In this document: positions 25,165 to 33,033 of the stretch, one piece after another
Numbering within the stretch: the first letter of the stretch is position 1
How the letters are laid out: each line of letters begins with the position of its first letter
Assembly: GCA_964580585.1 (NCBI GenBank)
Contig: CAZOKZ010000021.1
Span: 1-61,724, forward strand
Direction: 5' to 3'
Length of the DNA: 61,724 bases
Source: CAZOKZ01 sp964580585
GTDB lineage: Bacteria; Sumerlaeota; Sumerlaeia; SLMS01; JAHLLQ01
Program-made: the position numbers and the translations under genes
The notes under the pieces: model-generated
What the model was told of the DNA's origin: nothing
The model's database searches: none
What the model saw: the letters and a program-made list of their open reading frames with translations, nothing else

Positions 25165-25758
25165 ATGCCGCATTCGCTTTCGCCTATTTTCAAACAAGCC
25201 ATCGTGCGCTTTGACGCCGAAAACGCCCAGGACCCCAATACCGTTTCGGTAAAAGGACAAGATGTTCCCCACGAGTTGGCTTATGCAAAGTGGCTGAGCG
25301 CATGGGTCGTTCGCCTGAACCCCGAAGCTTCCGAAGCGCTGCGGCTGGCGGCCCGGTGCCAGCATTTGCGTCGCTGGGACATTCCACGCGACACCTATCC
25401 GAACGACCGCGCCGGGTATTTGAAATGGCGCAAGGAGCTTTACGGTTACCATGCAAAGCGGGCGGGTGAAATCCTGAGCGACGTAGGGTACGACGATGAG
25501 CTGATCGGTAAGGTTCAGTCGATTGTGCGAAAAGAAAACCTGCGCGCGAATCCTGACGCCCAGACCATGGAGGACGCGCTTTGTCTGGTGTTTCTCGAGC
25601 ACCAGTTCGCGGAGTTGTCCGAACGCACCTCGCGCGAGAAGATGATCGAGATTCTAAAGCGCACTTGGGGCAAGATGTCCGATCGTGGACATGAGGAAGC
25701 GATGGCGCTCGATTTGTCCGATGAATTGATCGAACTGGTTCGGGAAGCGTTGGGTTGA
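25165..25758 (+). CDS. DUF4202 protein
   Basis: A 197-residue soluble protein matching the DUF4202 family: AIVRFDAENAQDPNTV, LAARCQHLRRWDIPRDTYP, GYLKWRKELYGYHAKRAGEIL, VQSIVRKENLRANPDAQTMEDALCLVFLEH. The conserved His/Asp pattern (CQHLRRW, YHAKRA, MEDALCLVFLE) resembles an HD-domain-like metal site, but no activity is established that I know of. It is the last gene of the nitrogen operon, 15 nt after the fused Rieske gene and before a strong terminator. Its role in nitrogen assimilation rests on context only. Confidence 0.85.
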   Translation: MPHSLSPIFKQAIVRFDAENAQDPNTVSVKGQDVPHELAYAKWLSAWVVRLNPEASEALRLAARCQHLRRWDIPRDTYPNDRAGYLKWRKELYGYHAKRAGEILSDVGYDDELIGKVQSIVRKENLRANPDAQTMEDALCLVFLEHQFAELSERTSREKMIEILKRTWGKMSDRGHEEAMALDLSDELIELVREALG

Positions 25759-25785
25759 TATTGTTGAGTTTAGCCATGTTTTTCC

Positions 25786-25816
25786 TCCGGCGGACATTCG
25801 TTCGCCGGATTTTCTT
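25786..25816 (+). terminator. Intrinsic terminator of the nitrogen operon
   Basis: Ten-base-pair stem TCCGGCGGAC (25786-25795) / GTTCGCCGGA (25800-25809, one G-U) with ATTC loop, followed by TTTTCTTT, 28 nt after the DUF4202 stop. The rest of the spacer to 26000 shows no gene; a 111-codon minus frame there is not convincing. Confidence 0.9.
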
Positions 25817-26019
25817 TGCGATTGGGCCAAACGAAGCGCACGCCCGCGCAATCCAGTATGAAACGGGATTGGTCCATGGCATGAAAGCTCGATGACGTTG
25901 ATCCGGTTGCCACTTTGCGAACACTTAGGTGCGCTTCCTGGCTTGACCACCGCTTCCCTTTCCGCCATTGAAGATCAAACTGCTCGTGACAATATTGCAT
26001 CAACGGAAGGAAGACCGCC

Positions 26020-26559
26020 TTGAAAGTTGCCTTCAAGTTTCTGATGAGCCTGCTGCTCGTGTGCCTGGTTGCCGGGTGCACAACGAACAAAAAGCCTCGA
26101 TTCAATAACGAAGATGGCCAGGTTCAGCAATTCCGCCGTTATACGGGCCGTCCTGCGGCCGATTTACTGTTCCGTTGGGACGATCGGGCGTTTGCCCGCG
26201 TCGATTCGGATATCGACGGTGTGCGTTTCCCCGACATGCTCGATGTGCTGGATCGCCACGGACGCCCCGATTACAAACGTGAAGACGTCAAGGCGCGCCG
26301 TAATGAAATCTTCGACGAATGGGTTTATTGGGATCGCAACGTGTTGTGCCAGTTTATCCAGGGCCAACTCGTTTACGAGGGTCCCTTGCTGGACAGCGAC
26401 AAATATCTGGTGAACCTGGGATATCCCAGCACGGCCTATTTCCAGCAGTATGAAGAAGGTCCGGTTCGCGAAATCTGGATTTACGAACACGTTCTCGAAG
26501 CGGGATCGCGCACGGTTTCCTTCAGCGACGGCAAATTGGTTTTGGATTCCATCAACTGA
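26020..26559 (+). CDS. Small lipoprotein of unknown function
   Basis: A 179-residue protein with a lipoprotein signal (MKVAFKFLMSLLLVCLVAGC, lipobox LVAGC at Cys20). I recognise no domain in the mature part, which is rich in Tyr, Asp and Arg (RFPDMLDVLDRHGRPDY, VLCQFIQGQLVYEGPLL, EIWIYEHVLEAGSRTV) and looks like a compact beta-rich fold. The start is TTG at 26020, preceded by GGAAGGAAG; the next ATG (26044) would leave a signal without its basic n-region. Precedes another lipoprotein gene by about 180 nt. Confidence 0.75.
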   Translation: MKVAFKFLMSLLLVCLVAGCTTNKKPRFNNEDGQVQQFRRYTGRPAADLLFRWDDRAFARVDSDIDGVRFPDMLDVLDRHGRPDYKREDVKARRNEIFDEWVYWDRNVLCQFIQGQLVYEGPLLDSDKYLVNLGYPSTAYFQQYEEGPVREIWIYEHVLEAGSRTVSFSDGKLVLDSIN

Positions 26560-26741
26560 TCGCCTTTTGGATGACCTCTTGAAATCTGTAAACCCTGCGC
26601 CTGCCCGCTGATTGTTGTGTGGCAGGCGTTGTTTTCTGTGGCGGGTGGAAATCCAGAAAAAAAATAACAATCTGTTGATTCGTTGAATTTTATTTGCTAG
26701 GTTTCTACTGTCGTTATCCCAGCAGGAGTTATAAAATAGCC

Positions 26742-28223
26742 ATGAAGACATCGCGAAAGGCGTTGTTGAAAATCGTCGGCTTGGCTGCCACAGCGGCGCT
26801 CGCTCCGTTGGTTTTTTCCGGCTGTGCCGTTGACCAGCAACGTCTCAAGGAAGAACAGCGCACTGAAGCGTTCGATTTGTTTACTTCGGGCGAACGCCTG
26901 GAAGAAAAAGGCGAATATCAACAAGCGCTCGATAAATTCACCGCCGCGTTGGAGTTGAACGAACGGCCCGCTTTTCTGTATAAGGCTGGCCTGATGCACG
27001 AAGAGCTTGGCAATTTCGACCGGGCATTGTTTTTCTATGATCGTTCGTTGGAAATTTCGCCCGATTATGAACTGGCTGCCGCCCGGCGTGAACTTGTCCG
27101 TTTGCGACTCAACGAATCCGATTTGCTGAATCGCGAAGGTCGTATCAATATCCAGCAGGTCGAGTCGGAAGAGGAACTTCATGCCGAGGTGCCCTCGCCG
27201 TATGACGAGCCCATCAAGCAACCCCCGGCGGTGACCGAAGAAGACTATGTTTCTTCGCCCTTCGAGGGAACGGACACCGGCGAACTGATCGTCGAGGAAG
27301 ATGTACCCTCGCCGTACGAGGAACCCATCGAACATTACGATGAGGAGCTCGTTCCTGAGCCCAAAATGGGGGACGACGGGGAAGGATCGGATGATGAATT
27401 GCCTTTTACGGCGATTTCCGAGGATGAAGACGAAGTGGATTATGTCGTCAATGTGGACGGGGACGAGGTCGATCAACTGGAATCCGAACGCCCACACCGT
27501 GTACCGGTGATTGTGGCGGAAGCGGCCAAAGAAACGCCCGTTAAACCGGAAAAAACTTCCACGGTCACAAAAACCAAAACAGCCGCGACGTCATTCGAGC
27601 GCGTAAAGGCCGAAGAAGTGCGCGATTTGCTATTCCCCGAGTTCGAGGAATACGAACCCGAAGAAATTGCGCAAGAACGCCAACGAGCCGAGACGGCTGT
27701 GGCAAACGCTCGTTGGTCCGACGCGGTACTTTCCTGGTCGCGGATTGTCAATTTCCAGCCCGGCGACACTGGCGCGCGTCTGCAACTTGCCAAGGCATTG
27801 CTCAAGAGCGGCCGGGTTCGCCGTTCCATGGAAGAATACGCCAAGGCCGCCGATCTGGCTCCCATCGACGCCAATGTTCATTTGCATTGGGGCAATTCGC
27901 TCGTAGAGATCAACGAAACGGACGAAGCCGAAGTGCATTATTTGACGGCGATTGAACTCGATGCTTCCAATGTCAAGGCGCGCAACAACCTTGGCGCCTT
28001 GTACTTGAACGTGCATCGTTACCAGGACAGCATTCGCGAGCTTGAAGAAGCGCTTCGGATGCATCCGGACTTTGCCCCTGCGCATTTGAACCTGGCATTT
28101 GCCTACGATTCATCCGGCGACGATGTGGGCAAGGTTATCGAACACTTGAAAGATTACCTGCGCCTGGATGGAGAACGCCGCGGAGAAGCCGAAGAGTGGC
28201 TGATGCAATTACGCAGTAAATAA
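26742..28223 (+). CDS. TPR lipoprotein with acidic central repeats
   Basis: A 493-residue protein with signal and lipobox LVFSGC (Cys ~28). Residues ~40-110 form a first TPR pair (GEYQQALDKFTAALELNERPA, GNFDRALFFYDRSLEISPDYE). The middle (~130-270) is disordered and strongly acidic, holding two copies of VPSPYxEPI(K/E). Residues ~305-490 hold more TPRs (ARWSDAVLSWSRIVNFQPGD, VRRSMEEYAKAADLAPIDA, HRYQDSIRELEEALRMHPDF). ATG 26742 has an AGGAG 14 nt upstream. Probably a scaffold on the periplasmic side of the outer membrane. Ends at a strong bidirectional terminator shared with ugd. Confidence 0.85.
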   Translation: MKTSRKALLKIVGLAATAALAPLVFSGCAVDQQRLKEEQRTEAFDLFTSGERLEEKGEYQQALDKFTAALELNERPAFLYKAGLMHEELGNFDRALFFYDRSLEISPDYELAAARRELVRLRLNESDLLNREGRINIQQVESEEELHAEVPSPYDEPIKQPPAVTEEDYVSSPFEGTDTGELIVEEDVPSPYEEPIEHYDEELVPEPKMGDDGEGSDDELPFTAISEDEDEVDYVVNVDGDEVDQLESERPHRVPVIVAEAAKETPVKPEKTSTVTKTKTAATSFERVKAEEVRDLLFPEFEEYEPEEIAQERQRAETAVANARWSDAVLSWSRIVNFQPGDTGARLQLAKALLKSGRVRRSMEEYAKAADLAPIDANVHLHWGNSLVEINETDEAEVHYLTAIELDASNVKARNNLGALYLNVHRYQDSIRELEEALRMHPDFAPAHLNLAFAYDSSGDDVGKVIEHLKDYLRLDGERRGEAEEWLMQLRSK

Positions 28224-28241
28224 CGCGGTAGATTGTGAGAT

Positions 28242-28293
28242 AAAAAAACGGAAGGACGAAACCGAAGTCTCGTCCTTCCGATTTTCTTTTTAA
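28242..28293. terminator. Bidirectional terminator between TPR lipoprotein and ugd
   Basis: Perfect 11-bp stem CGGAAGGACGA (28249-28259) / TCGTCCTTCCG (28270-28280), A7 before and ATTTTCTTTTT after. Serves both convergent genes. Confidence 0.93.
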
Positions 28294-28304
28294 CGATTTG
28301 TCGA

Positions 28305-29633
28305 TCAATTGCCATTCGGTTCGATTGCTCCGCGGCCCACACTGAAATAATGGAAACCCGCACGTTTCATGCGGTCGGTTGTATGGATGTTTCGTCCGTC
28401 GAAAATCACCGGATTTTTCATCAGCGACTTCAAGCGATCCAGGTTCAACAGCTTGAATTCGTTCCATTCCGTCATGATGACGATAGCGTCTGCGTCCTTG
28501 GCGGCGTCGTAGGCGCTTGCCGAGTATTCGATATCCGATGGCAGAGCCGGTTTGGCTTCCGTTTTCGCCTTTTCCATGGCGATCGGATCGTAGGCGGAAA
28601 TTTTCGCCCCCGCTTTATGCAGCGCATGGATTACTTCCACGCTCTTGGCTTCGCGCATGTCGTCGGTGTTGGGTTTGAACGCCAGACCAAGCACCCCGAC
28701 GCGTTTGCCGCTCAGATCGCCCATTTCTTCCAGGATACGGCTGATAAAGCGCGGTGTGCGCAGTTCGTTGACTTTTGTGACCGCGTCCAGAATCAGCGTG
28801 TCCTCGCCGAGTTCTTTCGCTTTGTGGTTCAGCGAATCCACGTCCTTCGGGAAGCAGGAACCGCCGTAACCGAGACCCGCGTGCAGGAATTCGCGACCGA
28901 TGCGGTGATCGTATCCCATGCCCTTGGCCACCAGCGTCACGTCGGCACCGACGCGCTCGCAGATGTTTGCAATGGCGTTGATGAACGAAATCTTCGTCGC
29001 CAGGAACGCGTTGCTGGCATACTTGATCAGCTCGGCGCTGGCCACGTCGGTAATCAGCATCGGACGTTCGAGCGGGGCGTACAATTCCAGCAGCGCCATT
29101 GCCACGTCCTGGGTCGGCGCGCCGATCACAATGCGGTCCGGCTCGAAGCTGTCCTTGATTGCCTCGCCTTCCTTCAGGAATTCCGGATTCGAGACCACGT
29201 CGAAATTCAGGCCGTCGGGCTTGTTTTCTTCGATAATCCGGCGAACGAATCCGCCTGTGCCGACCGGAACCGTGGATTTGTTGACCACGATTTTATAGTC
29301 ATCCATCGCGAGGGCGATTTCCTTGGCAACGGCGGCGACGAACGACAGGTCCGTCGAGCCGTCGGGCGCGGGCGGAGTGCCGACAGCAATAAAAATCACC
29401 TTGGATTTTTTCACGGCCTCGGCGGTGTTCTGGGTGAACGTGATACGTCCGTCCGCCTGGTTTTTGCGCACCATTTCTTCGAGGCCCGGTTCATAGATGG
29501 GCATCTCGTTGCGCTTGAGCATTTCCACTTTTTTTTCGTTGTTATCGACGCAAATCACGTCGTTGCCGAGGTCGGCGAAAACGGCGCCAGTTACCAGACC
29601 GACGTATCCCGTTCCGATCACGCAAACGTTCAT
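28305..29633 (-). CDS. ugd: UDP-glucose 6-dehydrogenase
   Basis: A 442-residue NAD-dependent enzyme oxidising UDP-glucose to UDP-glucuronate for polysaccharides or lipid sugars. N-terminal Rossmann motif MNVCVIGTGYVGLVTG, IAVGTPP(APDGSTDLS), VNKSTVPVGT, catalytic Lys/Cys region FPKD preceded by HAGLGYGGSCFPKD, and the C-terminal domain VGVLGLAFKPNTDDMREAKS. The start at 29633 begins the Rossmann strand; the open frame continues to 29882 through a GC-rich leader but those residues are not enzyme-like. Fits the surface-glycan theme of the 8-13 kb operon. Confidence 0.96.
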   Translation of the reverse strand: MNVCVIGTGYVGLVTGAVFADLGNDVICVDNNEKKVEMLKRNEMPIYEPGLEEMVRKNQADGRITFTQNTAEAVKKSKVIFIAVGTPPAPDGSTDLSFVAAVAKEIALAMDDYKIVVNKSTVPVGTGGFVRRIIEENKPDGLNFDVVSNPEFLKEGEAIKDSFEPDRIVIGAPTQDVAMALLELYAPLERPMLITDVASAELIKYASNAFLATKISFINAIANICERVGADVTLVAKGMGYDHRIGREFLHAGLGYGGSCFPKDVDSLNHKAKELGEDTLILDAVTKVNELRTPRFISRILEEMGDLSGKRVGVLGLAFKPNTDDMREAKSVEVIHALHKAGAKISAYDPIAMEKAKTEAKPALPSDIEYSASAYDAAKDADAIVIMTEWNEFKLLNLDRLKSLMKNPVIFDGRNIHTTDRMKRAGFHYFSVGRGAIEPNGN

Positions 29634-29765
29634 GGGTTCGTTGTACTCCGTTGAATCAGGTTCCATCCCGGGCTTTGCGGCGAAAACGGTGCCATTGGCC
29701 ATATTATCCGGCGCGCGTTCGAGGCGCCCGGCGGGATATTTAGCGGGGGAGCAGCGGCGCGGCTC

Positions 29766-29827
29766 GACGGGCCCAACCCCCTGGCGGCCCAAAACCGCGC
29801 TGCAAAAGCCGCCACAGTTGGCCCGCC
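29766..29827 (-). other. GC-rich nested hairpin in the ugd leader
   Basis: Within the otherwise gene-free ~550-nt spacer upstream of ugd, an outer stem GACGGGCCCAAC (29766-29777) / GTTGGCCCGCC (29817-29827, one mismatch and one bulge) encloses an inner perfect stem TGGCGGC (29782-29788) / GCCGCCA (29808-29814). It would lie ~130-195 nt upstream of the ugd start codon in its 5' leader. No known riboswitch class is recognised. Between 29880 and 30185 I see nothing coding. Confidence 0.5.
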
Positions 29828-30185
29828 CCCCGGGCGCAGTGTCTAGCCGAAAGTGGGGGCGAAAGGATGTGGAAATCGTCACGGGACGATTCCATTCTAA
29901 GCTGGAAAAGTCCCATTACTTGACGCCATCTTTTCTTCAGAAAATAAATAAGTCCCGTGTCGTCCTTCCATCACCGAACGTTATCCGTACTTTAACCGTA
30001 CCTGCTCCCTCCTATACGGTGGGATATCTTACCGGCAGTCATTTTGTAACACCAATAAAATCAGTTGTTGAAGAGGAGTTCTTGCAGGCTGCCTGCGGAG
30101 CGTATTCCCCGGCTTTTCGCGTAAATCCCTCAGAAGTTTATTCCATTTGTCCATTTTCGCCGATCTTTCATCGAAACCCCTGAAA

Positions 30186-30320
30186 ATGCCGCGCGGAATG
30201 TGCGAGGGTTCGACCCTGGAGTTGACTGCGCTGGCCGTGCCGCTCATGGGCCGCTCGGAAAAAGACCTCGCGCCGGAGGGCATTTCCGTGGTCGAGGATT
30301 GGAAAATCTTCGAGTATTGA
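30186..30320 (+). pseudogene. Orphan 3' fragment of a tail-bearing secreted protein gene
   Basis: A 44-codon frame whose bases 30228-30302 match 32782-32856, the 3' end of the Kelch gene, at 73 of 75 positions without gaps. It encodes LAVPLMGRSEKD then PEGISVVEDWKIFEY and a stop. Sequence upstream of 30228 does not match the Kelch gene, so this is a stranded end left by deletion or recombination, or a donor of tail sequence. It ends about 150 nt before the Kelch gene start. Confidence 0.8.
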
Positions 30321-30386
30321 AATGAGATAAAGGTGTGAAACAGTTGACGTTTTCCAGCAACTATTTCATTCTTGATATGTCTTAAC

Positions 30387-30429
30387 CATCGCTTCGAAGG
30401 GAGAGTCCGATATCGGATTTCGAGCGATG
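30387..30429. promoter_or_regulatory. Palindromes upstream of the Kelch gene
   Basis: A perfect 12-bp palindrome TCCGATATCGGA (30406-30417) lies inside a larger imperfect inverted repeat (CATCGCTTCGAA at 30387-30398 against TTTCGAGCGATG at 30418-30429). It is 43-85 nt upstream of the start codon and could be an operator or leader hairpin. Confidence 0.45.
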
Positions 30430-30471
30430 TTAACAATCAATAATTCTGTCGTTTATTGGGGAGGTAGGAAA

Positions 30472-32874
30472 ATGGTATGGAAATCAACGGGCAACACAGC
30501 ATGGCCTTTGTTGAAAGTCGCTTTGCTACTCATTCTGGTGTGGGGGATTTTGGCGCCCAACGCCGCACAGGCAGAATTGGGGAAGGACTGGCAATCTGCC
30601 GCTGGGATACCTTGGAACAGATACGATGATACCCCGATCATTGAATTCAAAGGGAAGTTTTGGTTAATCGGTGGCTCGAATAGTAGTGATATTTGGTCTT
30701 CCATCGATGGTGAAAGTTGGAATTTAGAGTTACTGGAAGCCCCCTTTGGCGCGCGGAGCGAACACTCGCTTACCGTTTACGATGGAAAACTTTGGCTTAT
30801 TGGCGGGTATAGACCTGATTATTACAATCCCGTTTATCTAAATGACGTTTGGTGTTCAGAAAACGGGGTCGATTGGACGCTGGTGACAGAGCACGCAACG
30901 TTTTATAATAAAAGCGCACATGCTTGTGTGTCGTTTGCTGGCAAGCTTTGGGTGATCGGTGGTTTCGACAGATATTCTTATAACGAGGACATTTGGTATT
31001 CTACCGATGGGAAGACTTGGACTGAGGCGACCCGGCATGCCCCTTTTGGAGGTCGCTCGGATCACACCTGCATCGTCTATGATGGGAAAATTTGGGTGAT
31101 TGGCGGGTTCATTGGAACCAAAACCGTGGATACTTCGGTTGGACCATTTACCCTTCGTGAGACAACTAGCGACGTTTGGTATTCTTCCGATGGGATAAAC
31201 TGGACCAAAGCCTGCACCGCACCGTTTTTTCCCCGGCGAGGACACTCGACCGTCGTGAAAGATGGAAAGTTGTGGGTGATTGGTGGCTGCGATCAAACCC
31301 CTCATGCTGTAAATACTTTCGGCTTTCCCTTTTATACAACTCGCTTTGTGGAAGTTGAATTTTTCACAAATGATACATGGTATTCGGAAGACGGAATTAC
31401 TTGGTTGCAAGCAACGGATGCGCCGGATTTTGACCAACGTTATAATCATTCTTCGTTCGTAATAGATGATAAAATTTGGGTAGTTGGAGGAGCCGTGACG
31501 GGGAGTCTCCGAGGTTTTGATTCCCCTTGGCGATTTGCTCGCAATGACAGCTGGTATTCGGACGATGGGATTTCTTGGAGCCAAAATAATAAGGCGTTCA
31601 TGAATCGAACCGAGTTCTCGTGTGTTAGTTACAAAGGAGAAATGTGGGTTATCGGGGGTAAACAATATAATGTTCAGACTTCTGGTGTTCAAAGCACTTA
31701 TCTTAACGATGTGTGGCATTCGAACGACGGGACCGAATGGGCGCAGATAACGGCAAACGCGGGTTTTAGTGCACGTATGGGTCATTCCAGTGTCGTCTTT
31801 GAGGACAAAATATGGGTAATCGGAGGTTTTGACGGAGCGTACAAAAACGACGTTTGGTGTTCCTCAGATGGCATCAGTTGGACACAGGTCACAAATCATG
31901 CGCCATTTTTGCCTCGATTAGACCACACCAGCTTGGTTTACGACAATAAATTGTGGGTTATTGGAGGGACAGTTTTAGGAGCTTATACTCACGCAAGAAA
32001 TGACGTGTGGTATACCACAGATGGGATAAACTGGATTCAAGCTACCGATAGCGCGGCGTTCTTACCGCATGAAAAGCATACCAGCGTCGTTTTTAAAAAT
32101 AAAATGTGGGTTATAGGCGGTTCCGATGGCACTACCGGTTTTGGTGGAGGATCGAAGAATGATGTTTGGTTTTCAACCAATGGTATTGACTGGACGCAGG
32201 CTACCGACAACGCTGCATTTTCGGCCCGGCAAAACCATTCGAGCGCTGTTTTCGATGGAAAGATGTGGGTAATTACGGGAACGGGAAACCAGGGAAAAAG
32301 TGATGTTTGGTATTCCCCAAATGGCTCCGATTGGACCATCAGTACACCGAACGCTCCTTTCCCTGGGCGTCAAGGTCAGAGTTGCATCGTGCATCAAAAT
32401 AAAATCTGGGTTCTTGGGGGCTTCGATTTTGTTTCTCGAAATGACGTCTGGTATTCCGAACTCGCACCGCCCAACATTCACCCTACTCCCACCGCGCTCG
32501 ATTTCGGGAACCTGCAACTTGGCCTTGAAAGTTCTCCGCAATCCATCGCGATTGAAAACATCGGCGAGTTGCCGCTTGAAATTACCGACGCTTACATTTC
32601 TGGCTCCGACGCGGATGAATTCGTGCTTCTGCCGAGGGACGATAAATCCATACTCACACTTGCACCGGGCGAAACGACGACTTATCGCGTGGCGTTTGCG
32701 CCAACCGCCTCGCTTGGCGAGGTGCCCTTCCACGAACGCTCGGCGCAGCTTGTGATCGAGTCGAACGACCCGGACACGCCCGCGCTGGCCGTGCCGCTCA
32801 TGGGCCGCTCGGAAAAAGACCCCGCGCCGGAGGGCATTTCCGCGGTCGAGGATTGGATGGCGCTGGAAGAATAA
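30472..32874 (+). CDS. Secreted Kelch-repeat protein with choice-of-anchor-D domain and C-terminal tag
   Basis: An 800-residue exported protein. Signal peptide to ~residue 33 (LLLILVWGILAPNAAQA). Residues ~40-665 contain twelve Kelch-like blades, each with DVWYSxDGxxWT, an RxxHSSVVFD segment and (I/L/M)W(V/L)IGG, enough for two propellers. Residues ~670-780 form an Ig-like ASPM/HYDIN (choice-of-anchor D) domain: LDFGNLQLGLESSPQSIAIEN, GETTTYRVAFAPTA, LVIESNDPDTPALAVPL. The protein ends PEGISAVEDWMALEE. ATG 30472 is preceded by GGGGAGG at 7 nt; an upstream ATG at 30427 lacks one. The propeller part is AT-rich while the tail is GC-rich. Likely a cell-surface or matrix adhesion/recognition protein. 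Confidence 0.88.
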   Translation: MVWKSTGNTAWPLLKVALLLILVWGILAPNAAQAELGKDWQSAAGIPWNRYDDTPIIEFKGKFWLIGGSNSSDIWSSIDGESWNLELLEAPFGARSEHSLTVYDGKLWLIGGYRPDYYNPVYLNDVWCSENGVDWTLVTEHATFYNKSAHACVSFAGKLWVIGGFDRYSYNEDIWYSTDGKTWTEATRHAPFGGRSDHTCIVYDGKIWVIGGFIGTKTVDTSVGPFTLRETTSDVWYSSDGINWTKACTAPFFPRRGHSTVVKDGKLWVIGGCDQTPHAVNTFGFPFYTTRFVEVEFFTNDTWYSEDGITWLQATDAPDFDQRYNHSSFVIDDKIWVVGGAVTGSLRGFDSPWRFARNDSWYSDDGISWSQNNKAFMNRTEFSCVSYKGEMWVIGGKQYNVQTSGVQSTYLNDVWHSNDGTEWAQITANAGFSARMGHSSVVFEDKIWVIGGFDGAYKNDVWCSSDGISWTQVTNHAPFLPRLDHTSLVYDNKLWVIGGTVLGAYTHARNDVWYTTDGINWIQATDSAAFLPHEKHTSVVFKNKMWVIGGSDGTTGFGGGSKNDVWFSTNGIDWTQATDNAAFSARQNHSSAVFDGKMWVITGTGNQGKSDVWYSPNGSDWTISTPNAPFPGRQGQSCIVHQNKIWVLGGFDFVSRNDVWYSELAPPNIHPTPTALDFGNLQLGLESSPQSIAIENIGELPLEITDAYISGSDADEFVLLPRDDKSILTLAPGETTTYRVAFAPTASLGEVPFHERSAQLVIESNDPDTPALAVPLMGRSEKDPAPEGISAVEDWMALEE

Positions 32875-32903
32875 CCCCGCACGCTTTGCTCATGGTTGAT
32901 CGT

Positions 32904-32950
32904 CGCCCGTTTCTGCGCGGTTTTCCGCCGGAAACGGGCGTTTCGCTGTT
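32904..32950 (+). terminator. Probable terminator after the Kelch gene
   Basis: Stem CGCCCGTTTC (32904-32913) / GAAACGGGCG (32931-32940) with an inner GCGG-TTTT-CCGC hairpin, followed by a modest TTTCGCTGTT. The weak U-tract lowers confidence. Confidence 0.6.
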
Positions 32951-33033
32951 CTCGCCGAAGGATTTGGTTGCTGGAACCCGGTCGGTTGCGTGATAATCCC
33001 AGCCGACGTTGACTTTCCAAGGACCTCCAGGCT

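Noticed and set aside
25770..26105. 111-codon minus-strand frame between the nitrogen operon and the lipoprotein
   Set aside because: It overlaps the terminator and the lipoprotein signal region, and has no family-like composition or good ribosome site.
29497..30183. 228-codon plus-strand frame across the ugd 5' end and spacer
   Set aside because: Its first part is the complement of ugd; the remainder is low-quality frame in GC-rich leader.
32827..32874. PEP-CTERM or LPXTG sorting signal
   Set aside because: No hydrophobic helix or terminal basic cluster follows the motif.
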